Of a stretch of DNA of 64,000 nt, positions 12,196 to 22,903 are shown piece after piece (the first letter of the stretch is position 1; each line of letters opens with the position of its first letter). The position numbers and the translations under genes are program-made. Below the pieces are notes generated by a model. That model did no database searches and was not told where the DNA came from. It worked only from the letters and a program-made list of their open reading frames with translations. This DNA comes from Wyeomyia smithii (lineage: Eukaryota; Arthropoda; Insecta; Diptera; Culicidae), in assembly GCF_029784165.1 (NCBI RefSeq), contig NC_073696.1, positions 7,502,001 to 7,566,000 of the forward strand. Direction: 5' to 3'.

Positions 12196-12973
12196 TCAGG
12201 GACTAATGAATAATGGCATCCTTTTGCAGTTCAAATTATAACGCATAATAATGATAGTAAGAGATATTTTGGACCATGGGCACTGGAATCGGGATTAAGG
12301 TTGCGTAAAATCACGTAAATTCTAAAATCCTTGGGAAATGGTAATTCCGAAATCTGCGTAAAAAATCATGTAAAAGGAGCGCGTTGATTAAATAAACCGC
12401 GTAAATTCGAAATGCAACGCAAAGTGAGGTCTTTAATTCTCATATAAATTCGTCAATCGTAAGAATTTTTTTCACTAAAGAGGCTTTCAGCTTAAAGCTG
12501 GTTCACCTCTATGTCGTAAGAAGCTTTTATCAGCTAAACACTTTCAGAAAAGACAAAAGCGAAAATTGGTATTCCTTGCCAATGCCGATGAGTAAATCGA
12601 ATGAACGCACTCGAATGGCTAATGCTATATTATAAGTAATAAAAATAAAAGATCCACTAGAAAAAACTGAAAATATTCACAAAACAGAATGATAATTTTC
12701 TTATATTAAACTTATTACCGCTGTTCTTTGAAATCGAAAACAGGTAATCTTTGTTCAAGATAAATCATAATATATAATAATTAATCAGTAAATATCTTCA
12801 AGTTCTTTTGTTTTAAAACTTTTCCAAAATGTAAATAAAATTGAATTAACTATGGAGAATCTTTTATCCAACCACCTAATGATTGGCTCGCTTTTACAAT
12901 AAACCATCACTCAGGGAATTCAAAAACCCACTCGAAAAAAACCAGCTCGGTCACCCTACACAACCTAATATCG
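12196..12973. other. non-coding, downstream of the candidate gene
   Basis: AT-rich with no domain. It would contain the 3' UTR of the minus-strand gene ending at 12974, but I do not see an AATAAA signal on that strand close to the stop. Confidence 0.45.
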
Positions 12974-13567
12974 CTAGTGTCTAGCGGTGTGGTACCTTTT
13001 CAATTTGAGTATGTCCTCCCCGAGCCGGACGGCTTGCTGGTCTAGCTGGAAGATATGTTCCAGCTCCTGGATGGTGGCGGTGCTGGCGGTCGCCCGGGAG
13101 TCAAGTAATTTACGAGCCCCGTGCCGGAATCGGTCGATGCAGGCTTCGATTTCAACGCGCATCACATCGAGCTGCACTGGCGTGAGGACACCCTGCTGAA
13201 GGTACCGCTCGGTTGCCTCGGCCAGCTGAGTGCTGAGGCACAGCAGAATGTAGTCGATGTATTTCCACCGGATTGCGGTTCTGGTACGAGCGTGAGAACT
13301 TTCCACCGATTCCAGGTGGAGAGCGTACAGGAGCACAGCCGATATGACGGTAATCGTGAGGACACCGAGAGCCATTCCGAATGGGAATTCAGCCAGACCT
13401 TTCCGCAGCTTCTTGAAGGATTCCGGGGTTTGGTAGGAGAGCCAATGAATTGTGAGTGTTGTGATGGCCAGCAGTAAACAAAGGAGAAGAACTTTTCGAT
13501 AATTTTGAGTGAGGTAGCCGTGAAGACGACCAAAACAGGACGATACGAAACGTGTCACGCGAAACAT
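12974..13567 (-). CDS. two-span membrane protein of unknown family
   Basis: I do not recognise this protein, but it is the best host-gene candidate here. The start chosen is the ATG at 13567-13565, whose context ACAAAAATG is favourable in insects; the frame upstream lacks another ATG. The 197 residues have a basic N-terminus, a hydrophobic span at about 26-45 and a second at about 63-85. Both spans look like membrane segments joined by a short charged loop. The remaining 110 residues are polar, rich in E, R, Q and L, and look helical, with no cysteine or catalytic motif I can name. The frame is uninterrupted, unlike every transposon frame around it, and its codons are G+C-rich compared with the flanks. 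It appears intronless. It could be a single-exon gene or one exon of a larger gene. Confidence 0.6.
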   Translation of the reverse strand: MFRVTRFVSSCFGRLHGYLTQNYRKVLLLCLLLAITTLTIHWLSYQTPESFKKLRKGLAEFPFGMALGVLTITVISAVLLYALHLESVESSHARTRTAIRWKYIDYILLCLSTQLAEATERYLQQGVLTPVQLDVMRVEIEACIDRFRHGARKLLDSRATASTATIQELEHIFQLDQQAVRLGEDILKLKRYHTARH

Positions 13568-15275
13568 TTTTGTAGACTGACACTCACGTACTGGTCTCAC
13601 CAACAAGGCTACTAGATTTGTTTTGATTTTTCTTTTTTAGTCACTTATTGAAATCAATATCACTAAGATGTCACGTCCTTTGACAGAAATTGGCCGAAAC
13701 GAAGTCGCTAAAAGCAACAAATTTGTGTCAATTTCTGGCGGTAAACTGTGCCACTATGTCATCACAGAAGCGCTAGCCAATAATACTAACAGTACGAAGG
13801 CTAACGAATATATCACTCGACGCACTTAAATTTTAGGCTCATGGCCGCTTCATGTCTGAAATATTAATGAGACTACCGGATGGCATGGACACACACACAC
13901 GCGTCACTAACGGCAGCCTATCTTCTAGAGATTGTCCTCGCAATCTGCTAAAGGACGAAGTGGAACAGAAAAAAAGGTAACACGTACGTAATATTAGATA
14001 GTCATTCAGCTAGTTACATTTTTAATAGAAGAGTAATGGGCTTAGGCAATATGTGGTGACCAAGCAAGCCAATCGGCCAACGTGGCGGAAAATGGTGATG
14101 CCTTTACGCCCCATAAAAACACACTTAGCAATGTCCACTTCGGGCTGCTCCTGCAGGTATCGAACTGGGCAGCTGCTGCTGCTGGAATAGCGAAAATATC
14201 GTGTTAATTATCGCCACAAAGTACAATTTATTGGCCATTGATTCGTTTAGGTTGCGCACGTGACACGTGCGTGACGAATGTGCAACCTAGTAATATTTCG
14301 GCACGGGGGTTATTAGATTGCTCGAAATGTTAGTGATTAACAGATTCGGTGTTGACTGTGCCAAGGAATTAAAATGAGGTATGCTAGTTATCTCTAAGGT
14401 TTTGCCGTTATTACGCTGCTATCCTCCGATAGGAGGGCTTTTTTGTTGCAATGGCTTATGTGAAAATAATACTTTCATTTGTTTTGACTCAAGTATTGGA
14501 TCAAAACAAATGAAAGTTTTATTTTAACATGAGCAAGAATCTTTGAACGATCCAATCATTCGTAAAACTAAATAAAAATTCAATTTTCATTGATAATAAC
14601 GCTAATGAATTGATGTTTATTTCAAAATCTCAACAAAAATTTAAATAAGTATTATTCGATGAACATTTTGACATTTTTGTGTACCCAAATCCACACTCTT
14701 AAAAAACTGTAACATATTCATACTTATTTTGTGTTGCAATGTTTTTTGTTAAAATCAAAAATTTATTTTTTTTTAAATCAATAATCGTAGTTTGTTTCAT
14801 TTCAGAGATCAGCGAACTGTAATATTTTACTGTAATAAATACTAATAACGCGATTCCCAAATACATTTCACAATTTTTCTTATCATTAATAACTGGTAAA
14901 GTTTTCGAATTATCTTCCTATTAGCGCCTTGCTATCTTCGGTCGTTTATTTATTTGTGCCTCCTTACTGTACCAGATTAATTGTTTGTGCCCATGAGGTC
15001 AGGCTTTTTTTTTTTTCACCATAATATAATCACTATTCCTGTGTATAAATTACCAGACGCACGAAAGCTTCTCGTTCTTTTTCTGTTGACGCACCTGTTG
15101 ACCTGGTTTTCCCGAATCCTGTCAAACGTCAGTGTATTGACGTTCTGATAATAACTCATTAATTCCGAATCGTACAAATTATACATTTTTCTTCTGATTT
15201 TGCAATTATCAGAATTGGGTTCAATTTTTAAACTCGTTTGCAGTTTAATTTTTTTCTTCAGCACCCCAATCTTTT
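13568..15275. other. intergenic with one hairpin
   Basis: No coding sequence is supported. The first 200 bases upstream of the minus-strand gene should hold its promoter, but no clear TATA box stands out. A hairpin lies at 14463-14525, listed separately. Confidence 0.5.
14463..14525. repeat. inverted repeat hairpin
   Basis: The arms ACTTTCATTTGTTTTGA (14471-14487) and its exact complement (14501-14517) are separated by 13 bases. Imperfect pairing extends to about 25 bp per arm. Confidence 0.8.
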
Positions 15276-15334
15276 TGGTATCTGACAACTACAGCCTCAA
15301 TGCTCTAATTGTCAGATACGGTAAAAAATCTGGA

Positions 15335-15690
15335 ACTGCGTGTGGATTTGGGTGCCCGTAGTGAGCTCGAAAGTTCGTCGAAAGGCCGCAGAGTAATTGA
15401 TCGCTGGACTTGTCGTTTCTACGTTTGCTTACGAGAAAACCTCATTGAAGTCTCTGAAGACTTTACGTACTTCCGTCTGGCCTAGTGGCACCAAAACTCA
15501 CAGGAACGGTTAGAAAGTTTTAATCTTTTATTGTTTGCCAGTTTGAGCCCAAGGGAAGAGACGAACCCGGCGATCAATTACTCTTCGGCCTTTTGACGAA
15601 CTTCCGAGCTCACTACGGGCACCAAAATCCACAAAAATGGTTGAAAAGCTATAATTTTTCACTTTTTTTTCAGTTTCAATAATTTTTTCC
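15335..15690. mobile_element. rearranged copy of the CACTGG-family hairpin MITE
   Basis: Two arm-like stretches with CACCAAAA-TC-CA-GAA-GGTT (about 15489 and 15622) and one inverted arm before 15400 resemble the ends of the MITEs at 6078 and 36917. The internal GAACCCGGCGA string is shared with the 36917 copy. The order suggests a partial tandem or nested copy. Confidence 0.55.
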
Positions 15691-15854
15691 CGCGATTTTC
15701 ATGTTGATGTGCAGATGAAATTTACAGAATGCTATTCAGTGTTTTTCGATGTTTTCAGCAGACATCCGTAGTCTTTAAATCCTGGGCAGGTGATTGGCGT
15801 CATAAACTATATTTTACCTGAGTGGGAGCGTCTCGGATAGGCTGTTCAAAAAAA

Positions 15855-15972
15855 AAATCACAAGAAGGTTGTATGCAAAGCCACGACCGCAAGGTTGAAG
15901 TAGAATACTTTTACAAGAAAGATAACCTGGCTGCTTGCGTGTCAGTCATTTTTTTAGTGAATAAACGTTGAC
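15855..15972 (-). repeat. SL-unit end module, copy 1
   Basis: About 115 bases including GCAAAGCCACGACCGCAAGG, TTGAAGTAGAATACTTTTAC and GCTGCTTGCGTGTCAGTC. Near-identical copies lie at 37346-37455 and 47700-47793, each just beyond the 3' side of an SL unit. It shares GAAGTAGAATACTT, inverted, with the opposite border of the units. Confidence 0.75.
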
Positions 15973-16122
15973 AGTTCATTGGCAGTATTGTAATTTCTTT
16001 TTGTCTGATATTTTGAATGAAGTTCATTGGATATTTTTAAATTTTGTGCAAATGAGAAGTTTAAGTGCTGCCGAATTGTAATATGCACATTTAACGACAT
16101 CATTAAACTGGAACGGAACAAA

Positions 16123-16283
16123 GGCTACGGTTATGCAGAACGCGAATGCCGGCGCGATGCGATTCGCCTTACCGTGGTGAAATGTACAGCTCTTTTTAAG
16201 GCGAAGTAGAGCTATACATTTCAACAGATTTCGTCTTGCCGAATCGCATCGCGCCGTTATTTGCGATCTGCATGACCGTAGCC
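16123..16283. mobile_element. small palindromic MITE
   Basis: The ends GGCTACGGT and ACCGTAGCC are inverted, and the arms pair over about 70 bases through GCGCGATGCGATTCG to a centre with TGTACAGCTC. A possible AAA flanking repeat is seen. Its centre resembles that of the MITE at 17349-17494. Confidence 0.75.
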
Positions 16284-16384
16284 AAACACTAAGCGACGCA
16301 AACACGTAGTAATAGTCAGAGTATGCATGAAGATGAAGATAATTAACTTTGGATTAAAGCGCAAAACGAGAAAATATTAACTCT

Positions 16385-16815
16385 TCAAATAATCATTTGT
16401 GTTCTTCAAATTTCAGTTGTTCAATTTAATATCCGATGAAATGTTTGTTTATTATCTGATGAAGCTCTTATATAGGCCAAATGATGCATTCCCAATTTAC
16501 TAGGTCCATAACTCTGCCGACCGTGCTTGGGAAAGCGCGGTACAACGACCAATCAGAGGTCGAATTTTGTGTTTTGACAAGGCTTAAGGGTTTTCAATAG
16601 TACAATAGTTCGAATGATAAAATTGCAATTTCATGCATTTGGTAGGAATCTTAAAAGATTTTCTAATCGATTGCTGCAAAAACGAAGGAAATCCATCGAA
16701 AACTAACGGATTTATTAGCATTTGAAATTTTTCTCACTTTTTTCAGTTTTAGATTTTCATTTTACATCCCTATGTAGCCGAACTTCCTGAGAGAAGTATT
16801 CTAATTCAAAATTAG
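16385..16815 (-). repeat. SL unit 1, body deleted
   Basis: On the minus strand from 16815: border AGAATACTTCTCTCAGGAAG, CCAAT box at 16549-16564, TATA box at 16468-16474, then almost at once the 3' region (degenerate stem at about 16400-16425 and TGAAGAGTTAATA at about 16380-16390). The tandem-repeat body seen in other units is missing. It follows the same minus-strand orientation as all other units. Confidence 0.7.
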
Positions 16816-16835
16816 ATCTTCATTTATTCATTTGT

Positions 16836-16853
16836 TGTCCTTATAAGGACAAT
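16836..16853 (-). repeat. perfect hairpin, SL-like
   Basis: TTGTCCTTATAAGGACAA is a perfect 18-bp palindrome occupying the stem-loop position of an SL unit. Its stem matches that of unit 4, but the central TATA does not fit the TTTN loop of the other copies, and the downstream element is weak (AATGAAGATC). Confidence 0.55.
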
Positions 16854-17211
16854 TGTTCAATTTATCATAGGATGTAGTGTTTATCTTACATCTCTGTGTT
16901 ACCTTGATAGTGAGGACTAAGGCGCAAGGTCAACACAATGAGAAAGGTGTTTTCACATTGAAAACTAGACACGGCTTCACTGGAGGAAGTGTTGGCAAAT
17001 GCATCTACCGCTAATACCACCGCTATCATACGAAAGCGCGTCGTTTCATGTGGGGAATATCAAGAACGAAAAATGACGCGCGTCTAAGCATAACCCGAAC
17101 TGTTTCGCCGTGCTGCTCCCATTTACCTTTACATCGGCCTCAGGGAAGTACCGGCTGCATCTGCATCTATCGCTGAGGCTGTCACTATACTGCTATTGGT
17201 ACCAAAAGCTA

Positions 17212-17253
17212 TTAACTCTTCAAATAAATGTGTTATTTGTTCTCAAAAGAACA
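17212..17253 (-). terminator. histone-type 3' stem-loop and downstream element, unit 2
   Basis: On the minus strand TGTTCTTTTGAGAACA (17253-17238) forms a perfect 6-bp stem with a TTTG loop. Thirteen bases later lies TTTGAAGAGTTAA (17224-17212). In replication-dependent histone pre-mRNAs a 6-bp stem with a 4-base UYUN loop is followed by a purine-rich element that pairs with U7 snRNA. Position, geometry and the critical second G-C pair agree. No histone frame lies upstream. Confidence 0.65.
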
Positions 17254-17348
17254 ATTGTTCAATTCAAAATCGGATTTACGCAATCGCATCTCTGTAATAT
17301 TACCGACAATAATATTCTTCTGAACAAACTGATACAACTTTCCCATTA

Positions 17349-17494
17349 GGCCTCTGCCATAATAGACGCGAAAAGCGACGCGAACCGATTCGCTCAACTG
17401 TAGGTTAATGTACAGCCATCAGTAGAGCTGTACATCAACCTACGGCCGAGCGAATCGGTTCGCGCCGCTTTTCGCGTCTACTATGGCAGAGGCC
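17349..17494. mobile_element. Tourist-like MITE (PIF/Harbinger type)
   Basis: The inverted ends GGCCTCTGCCATA and TATGGCAGAGGCC are near-perfect and the arms pair along most of the 146 bases. Flanking TTA duplications at 17346-17348 and 17495-17497 fit the TWA target of PIF/Harbinger elements. It lies within SL unit 2, upstream of its stem-loop in the transcript direction. Confidence 0.85.
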
Positions 17495-17499
17495 TTAGA

Positions 17500-17941
17500 G
17501 AAAGTTGCTGGCTGATGTATTCACTTCATGCAAGCCTGCTGCTGATGCTTCCCGCTACCACACTGAAACAGCATTTTAGTGAAGAGAGTGTCGTTGCATC
17601 AGCTGAACCTGCTACTATCGATGCTGATATACCCGCTGCAACAGCTACGCTATGCATAGCCATGCCACAGTTGAGGCCGCTATACGCTGGCCCAACTGCT
17701 GAGCACCTGCAACGCTATCCGTAGCCATGCCACAGTTGTGGCCGCCATTGGTATCCGCTGTACCTGCATCTGCTGGCCCTGCTGCTATCGATGGTGAGAT
17801 CCGCTGAAACTGCTACACTTATTCGCAGCCATGCCACAGTTGTGGCCGCTATCCGCTATCGATGGTAGCCACTGCTCGCTCCCGCTGCTGCTAAGGGAGG
17901 ACTGCTGTCGTCGCTGTTTAGAACTACTATGAGCGGCTTCG
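17500..17941 (-). repeat. SL unit 2 body
   Basis: On the minus strand this is the start of the transcribed part: AACAGCAGTCC, then repeated blocks with GCCACAACTGTGGC (near 17665, 17728 and 17833). All frames contain stops, and a plus-strand frame of 69 codons is a by-product of CTG/GCT triplets. The promoter end of this unit was moved to 22163-22230 by insertion of a Jockey-clade element. Confidence 0.7.
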
Positions 17942-18177
17942 TTTTTTTTTTTTTTTTAAGTTTATCTGTATTTTTATGCATTTGTTGGGTATCTTACATG
18001 TTATTACAAAGTTCAAGTGATTTACATTACTGTTTACATCTTTGGTGCGTGAGTTTTGGTTACTGTTTTGCTATCCTTTTTTAATTACAGAGAATTTTAA
18101 TCCAAAGTTGACCACTTTGGTGGCGTTTGTTTGAAAAGGAAACTACTTAAGACTACTATTTACAGCTTAAATCTAAC

Positions 18178-20829
18178 TTAACCTACTATATACAAGCCGT
18201 TTATTAGAGCGTATTCTGAGTGCTGACATTTATGTACAAATTTAGTTTTGGTTTCTGTAATTTTGGCATCTACTCTTGGAGTAGCTGCTTCTTGGTGGAG
18301 GTCTGTGATCCTGGTATCAAAGGGACAATCGAGAATCATCCGCAATATTCTGTTTTGTGCCACCTGGATTTTGTTCCTGTGAGTTTGTGCACATGACTCC
18401 CACACCGGAGCTGCGTAAAAGACCGCGGGGGCAATTATTTGTTTGTAGACTGCCAGTTTGTTTGTTCTTGAGAGGCGAGATCTGCGACAAATTAGCGGGT
18501 ATAGTGACCGAACCAAAGCTGAGCACTCAACCAGTGTCCTCTCCACATACGATCGGAAAAGAAGTTTCTCGTCGAATAGCAGTCCAAGATAGGTAACTTC
18601 GGAAGACCACTCAATCCCTGTACCGTTCATAACCACAACGCATGATGGAGGGGGCTTCAGTTTGGGGGATTGTCGATGAAGGAACATTATTGTTTGGGTT
18701 TTAGAAGCGTTGATCTTGATTTTCCAGGTGTTAGCATACTCGACAAAAGCGTCTAAGCATCGCTGAAGTTTGTTGGTGATCTCACGAGGCATTCTTCCCT
18801 TGACGGCAATTGCAGTGTCATCTGCGAACAGAAAGAGCACGCAGCCATCTCCTAGGGAAGGAATGTCGGAGGTGTAAATGCTGTACAGCAAAGGGCCCAG
18901 CAGACTGCCCTGCGGGACCCCTGCTGGGATGGAAAAAGTATTTGATAAACAACCATTCAGCGATACCCTGAACGACCTCTGCCGAAGGTAGCTACAGATG
19001 ATTTTTGTCAAATATGGTGGAAAGTTGAAGGCACAGAGCTTGTATACCAGACCGTCATGCCAGACATTGTCAAACGCCTTTTCGACGTCCAACAATGCCA
19101 TGGCTGTGGACTTGGATATAGCCCTGTCCCTTCTGATGTTGTTCATCACCCGCACCAGCTGGTGCGTGGTGGAGTGACCCTTCCTAAACCCAAACTGTTC
19201 CGGGAGTAAGATGTTGTTTTCCTCAGCCACCTTCATCATGCGATTGAGGATCAGTTTTTCAAACAGTTTGCCCAGCGATGAGAGTAGGCTGATCGGACGG
19301 TAGCTTGATGCTAACGTCGGATCTTTCCCGGGTCTGCGGATCGGTATGATCTTGGCTATCTTCCAAATGCTTGGATAGTAGTGCAATTCCAAGCATCTGT
19401 TGAAGATAGAGCTCAACAACAGGTGAACCCTGTTGCTGAGCTTTTTTAAGACCATATTGAAGACCCCGTCAAACCCAGGAGCCTTCATGTTCTTAGTACT
19501 CATCAGCGCTGAGCAAACCTGTTCTGCTGTGATTTTATGTTCTTGAGGAACGGTACAGGGGGAGTTTTCGAGGTCGCGGACGCACTGCTCGACCTGGTCT
19601 TCCATTGGACTAGCCATGGTCGAGCCAAGCAAATGCGATGAGGCAATGTGATTGCCTACCGCATTTGCTCTCTCGACCGGTGCAACAAGAAGCCTCTCTC
19701 CGACCCTGAGGGGAGGAACTGGCTTGGGGTGCGATTTCAGCACTTTGGCTACTTTCCAGAATGGCCTGGAGCGGTCGTCCAAACTTTGGACTAAGCGTCC
19801 GAAATTTTCATTCCGGAGTGAGACCATCCTGGAAGCAATTTGCCTATTCAGATCGGTCACCTCGAGCCTAATGTCCAGATCCCTGGTCCTCTGGAACTGG
19901 CGTCTACGCACATTCCGCAGTCTAATTAGCAGCCGGGTATGGGAATCAATAGCAAGGAACTTACCCCTCACAGGAACACGTCGCACACACGCCTCGTCGG
20001 CCACGTTTATGGCTCGTTGGAGACCCTCCAACGCCTGGTCGATGTTTTCCACGCAGTCGAGCGGCGGCGCCTCATCGATGTTGTTGTCCACCATTCGAGC
20101 AAAGCGCTCTCAGTCGACATGATGGTAATCTTTCCGCAGACAGCTGGCAGGAGCAACACCGATCCCCACCTCAGCAACGACAGGTTGGTGGTCTGAGCTC
20201 AGATCGTTGTGGGCCACTGGTTTGGAGAGCTCGATGTTGGCCAGGAAGAAGTCCAGGGTTGAAGGGTTCCCCGCTGGGGAGATGAAAGCCGGCTCATCCG
20301 GAAACTGCACCTTATAAAACCCATGCTGCGAGTGTTCGAAGAGTTGACGACCGTTCTGATTCTGCCGATAATTTCGCCAAGCCTCGTGCCGAGCATTTAG
20401 GTCTCCCCCAACGACGAAGCGGGAGTTGGTCCTGGTGATGGTTGCCATGTCGTTCTTGAACTGCATTGCTGTACCGTTGCTGATACTACACTGGCGAGGA
20501 CAGTAGACGACGATGAACCGGATAAACCCGGTAGCTGATTTGACCTCCACACTAAGGGCTTCGATGATGGCGGTGTGGATGTGCGGCAAGATGTTGTATT
20601 TCATCCCTTTTCTAACGATGATCGCTATACCACCCCCCCTGGAGTTGGTGCGATCGAGACGGATGATGTTGTGATCCGGCAGCCAAAAACTGTCGCCGGA
20701 CTTCAGGTGGGTCTCTGTGAGTAGACCCACGTCGATGTTGTACTTGCGGAGAAAGTCAGCAAGCTCAATGTTTTTTGCTCTAACAGAGCAAGCGTTCCAG
20801 GTGACGATGGAGATGGGTTTAGGATCCAT
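18178..20829 (-). pseudogene. Jockey-clade ORF2, endonuclease and reverse transcriptase, one nonsense codon
   Basis: The start is the ATG at 20829-20827, which overlaps the stop region of ORF1 (ATGGATCCTAA), an arrangement suited to termination-reinitiation. The endonuclease (to about 20200) shows WNACS, LLTETHL, GGGIAI, VGGDLNARH and SSDHQP in order, the APE active-site blocks. The RT domain has APGFDGV, PISLLSSLGKLFEK, QFGFRKGHST, DVEKAFDNVW, PAGVPQGSLLGPLLY and the catalytic FADDTA near residue 440 of that frame. The C-terminal part ends at 18178. An in-frame TGA at 20112-20110 follows DYHHVD; the next codons continue the same frame, so it is a point change, probably from tryptophan. Otherwise 883 codons are open. 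It supplies target-primed reverse transcription in intact relatives. Confidence 0.9.
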
Positions 20830-22051
20830 ATTGGATAATAAATTTACCGAGCACATGGATTTGCTCGGGCTTGTTGCGACACGCACGAAGGGCATTGGTC
20901 ATGCTGCTAAAAATTTCTAGCAGCTCATCCGCAGAGTACTTCTCGGACTCAGCGCTCGGTGGTGTTGTTGTGGGTGGACGCCAGTAGCCAGGGGGGGGAG
21001 GCGACCGTTGACCGGCTGACCCGCCGGATGGTGGAAGGTCAAGTTGCGTACGCGTACTTGGTTGCCCTGCTTGCTGGGATGAACGCAGAGGAGGAAAATC
21101 TTCCGCCCTGAAGACCGGTGGTTTGTCTTTCTTCCTGCTCGGCTGGTTGGTTGACGACGCCTGCTTGCGGATATGTTTGAAGCTCTCCCTTTTCGGGCAC
21201 TGTCGATCAGAGCTTTGGTGATCACCGCCACAGTTAGCACACTTAAACTGTACCGCACCAGCATCGTCCACAGGGCAATCTGACGTAGAGTGGTCCTTGG
21301 CGCAGATGTTGCAACGCGGTTTGATGTTGCAGTTCCGGGTACCGTGACCAAAGTTGAGGCACCTCTGACACTGCGTAACGTCTCGACGGCCTCCTCGATA
21401 GGGCTCCCAACGGATGATAATGGAGAACAAAGAGCGGATGGCTCGCAAAGCGCTCAGTGTAACTGTCCCTTTTGGGAAATGAACCAGAAAGAGGCAGTCC
21501 GGGTATTTCCTTTCATTTTCATTCCTGCGTTTGATCGGATAGACAGCAATTGGGGCCAATTTGTACCGATCCTTGATTTCGGCACCGATCAGCTTGGGGT
21601 CGAAACCTGGCAAGCCTCTGATGACCACCTTGAATGGCTTTTCCCCAGGAATGTCGTGGGTGAAGAACTCAGATTTAGAATTTTTCAAAAACTTCGTGGC
21701 CTTCTCAAAATCCACCTTCGTGTGGAGCATAACCTTCGTACCGATGCCGCATAACTTATATTCAGCTGCTACGCCCAGCGATGCAAAGTCGCTAATGAGC
21801 TTGTTGAGAGGAACGTTTTTCACTACCAGCGGGGGAAGCTTCACTTTCACCGTATTGGGGCTGGCAGAATCCGGAACATCAGTCGGCCCGCCAAAATCTC
21901 CAACGTCGCTAACGTTTGTCACCGAGTCGCAGTCAGCCACACTTTTCGAAGTGCAACTGCTTCCGCCTGGTTTCTTCTTTTTACTGCCTACTTCAGCAGC
22001 AGAGTTTTGTTTCGCAGGGCTCGAGCCTGCTCTTCTCTTTTTCTTTGACAT
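20819..22051 (-). CDS. Jockey-clade ORF1, gag-like zinc-knuckle protein
   Basis: The ATG at 22051-22049 begins MSKKKRRAGSSPAK; the frame runs 410 residues without interruption. The N-terminal third is rich in lysine and serine. The middle (about 90-190) resembles the RNA-binding fold of Jockey gag proteins, with FKVVIRGLPGFD. Three CCHC-type zinc knuckles follow at about 235-300: CQRCLNFGHGTRNC, CNICAKDHSTSDC and CANCGGDHQSSDRQC. The C-terminus is rich in proline and glutamine. In this family the protein binds the element RNA and moves it to the nucleus. It overlaps ORF2 by 11 bases. Confidence 0.88.
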   Translation of the reverse strand: MSKKKRRAGSSPAKQNSAAEVGSKKKKPGGSSCTSKSVADCDSVTNVSDVGDFGGPTDVPDSASPNTVKVKLPPLVVKNVPLNKLISDFASLGVAAEYKLCGIGTKVMLHTKVDFEKATKFLKNSKSEFFTHDIPGEKPFKVVIRGLPGFDPKLIGAEIKDRYKLAPIAVYPIKRRNENERKYPDCLFLVHFPKGTVTLSALRAIRSLFSIIIRWEPYRGGRRDVTQCQRCLNFGHGTRNCNIKPRCNICAKDHSTSDCPVDDAGAVQFKCANCGGDHQSSDRQCPKRESFKHIRKQASSTNQPSRKKDKPPVFRAEDFPPLRSSQQAGQPSTRTQLDLPPSGGSAGQRSPPPPGYWRPPTTTPPSAESEKYSADELLEIFSSMTNALRACRNKPEQIHVLGKFIIQYGS

Positions 22052-22162
22052 CACACAGCGATGCAAGCGACGAACTGTCGCACAAAACGGAATAAAATTT
22101 TTAACTAACCCGGCTTTTCAGAAATAGAACTGTACTTCTCAACAGTCTGAGAGCGAATCTGG

Positions 22163-22230
22163 TGAGCGGCTTCGACTAAAACAGGCTCTTATATAGGGAT
22201 GAAAATAGGAATGAATTATTTTACGTACGT
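22163..22230 (-). promoter_or_regulatory. TATA region of SL unit 2, displaced by the Jockey insertion
   Basis: TATATAA on the minus strand at 22195-22189 is followed by GAGCCTGTTTTAGTCGAAGC, matching the other units. Upstream of the TATA box the sequence diverges at GGGATGAAAA, the same point at which a hAT-like MITE entered unit 5, and no CCAAT box is present. Confidence 0.65.
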
Positions 22231-22729
22231 GGTGGAATGATATAACTTGAAAAATATGTGTGACTTCATTCTGGTTCAGAGCGATCATTTGATAAGCTCC
22301 ACCTCTTTTTTCAGTTTCTAAAGTTTTTCCTCAGTTTCGTAGCACGGATGCACAAAAATGATTTCTTGTGAACATTCTGTCGAGCCGGACCGATAGCACT
22401 CTCATTGAAGCAACAAAATAACATGTTTTGTGTCGTGTTGTGCAGCTTGGTTGAAGAAAATGCTCCCGTCCCCATGTCGCATGTAAGCAGATTATTGCGT
22501 TCAGTAGACAGTAGATAGTGTATCCAGCGAATAAACACCGATGGTGCTCTCACACACGCAACGGTTTTAACCCGTATCTTATTGCGGTTTGTAACATCAA
22601 GCGATTTCGTTTGCTCGCTGTTGCGTGTTGCATCATGTTGCAACTTGACAGCTAGGAGACGACGAAATTCTGTTTATGCTGATATATGCTGATTCATATT
22701 AGCTCTGCATAGTCGAACTAACTGCTTTT
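22231..22729. other. non-coding
   Basis: No supported gene. A minus-strand frame of 110 codons (22311-22643) has no domain and is not supported. Confidence 0.5.
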
Positions 22730-22903
22730 GTGAATGCGTACTAACAGGGCAGTTTATTATTCAATGTCGGTTATGCTGATCGCAGCTTTTGCGCTGCCCC
22801 TACAGTGGGGGGGTTTACTAAATAAAGTGAAAATTAGACAACTACAACAGAATTTGATTGCATCCCACACAGAATGTCTGCTTGTGTTGATGCCAGAAAA
22901 ATA

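Larger units (their letters stand above)
17942..22162 (-). mobile_element. near-complete Jockey-clade non-LTR retrotransposon
   Basis: A 4.22-kb element with two ORFs, an oligo(A) tail (T run at 17942-17956 on plus) and 12-bp target duplications TGAGCGGCTTCG at 17930-17941 and 22163-22174. Removing it rejoins SL unit 2 exactly. Its first ORF encodes a zinc-knuckle nucleic-acid-binding protein, the second an APE endonuclease plus reverse transcriptase. One nonsense codon in ORF2 is the only obvious lesion, so the insertion is young. The target lies at the predicted transcription start of the SL unit. Confidence 0.92.

Noticed and set aside
15855..15972. tRNA or snRNA gene in the SL end module
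   Set aside because: No A and B boxes, no cloverleaf, and no match to an snRNA I can recall.
17110..17940. A decayed core histone or H1 coding region upstream of the stem-loop
   Set aside because: I looked for H1, H2A, H2B, H3 and H4 C-terminal motifs on the minus strand and found none.
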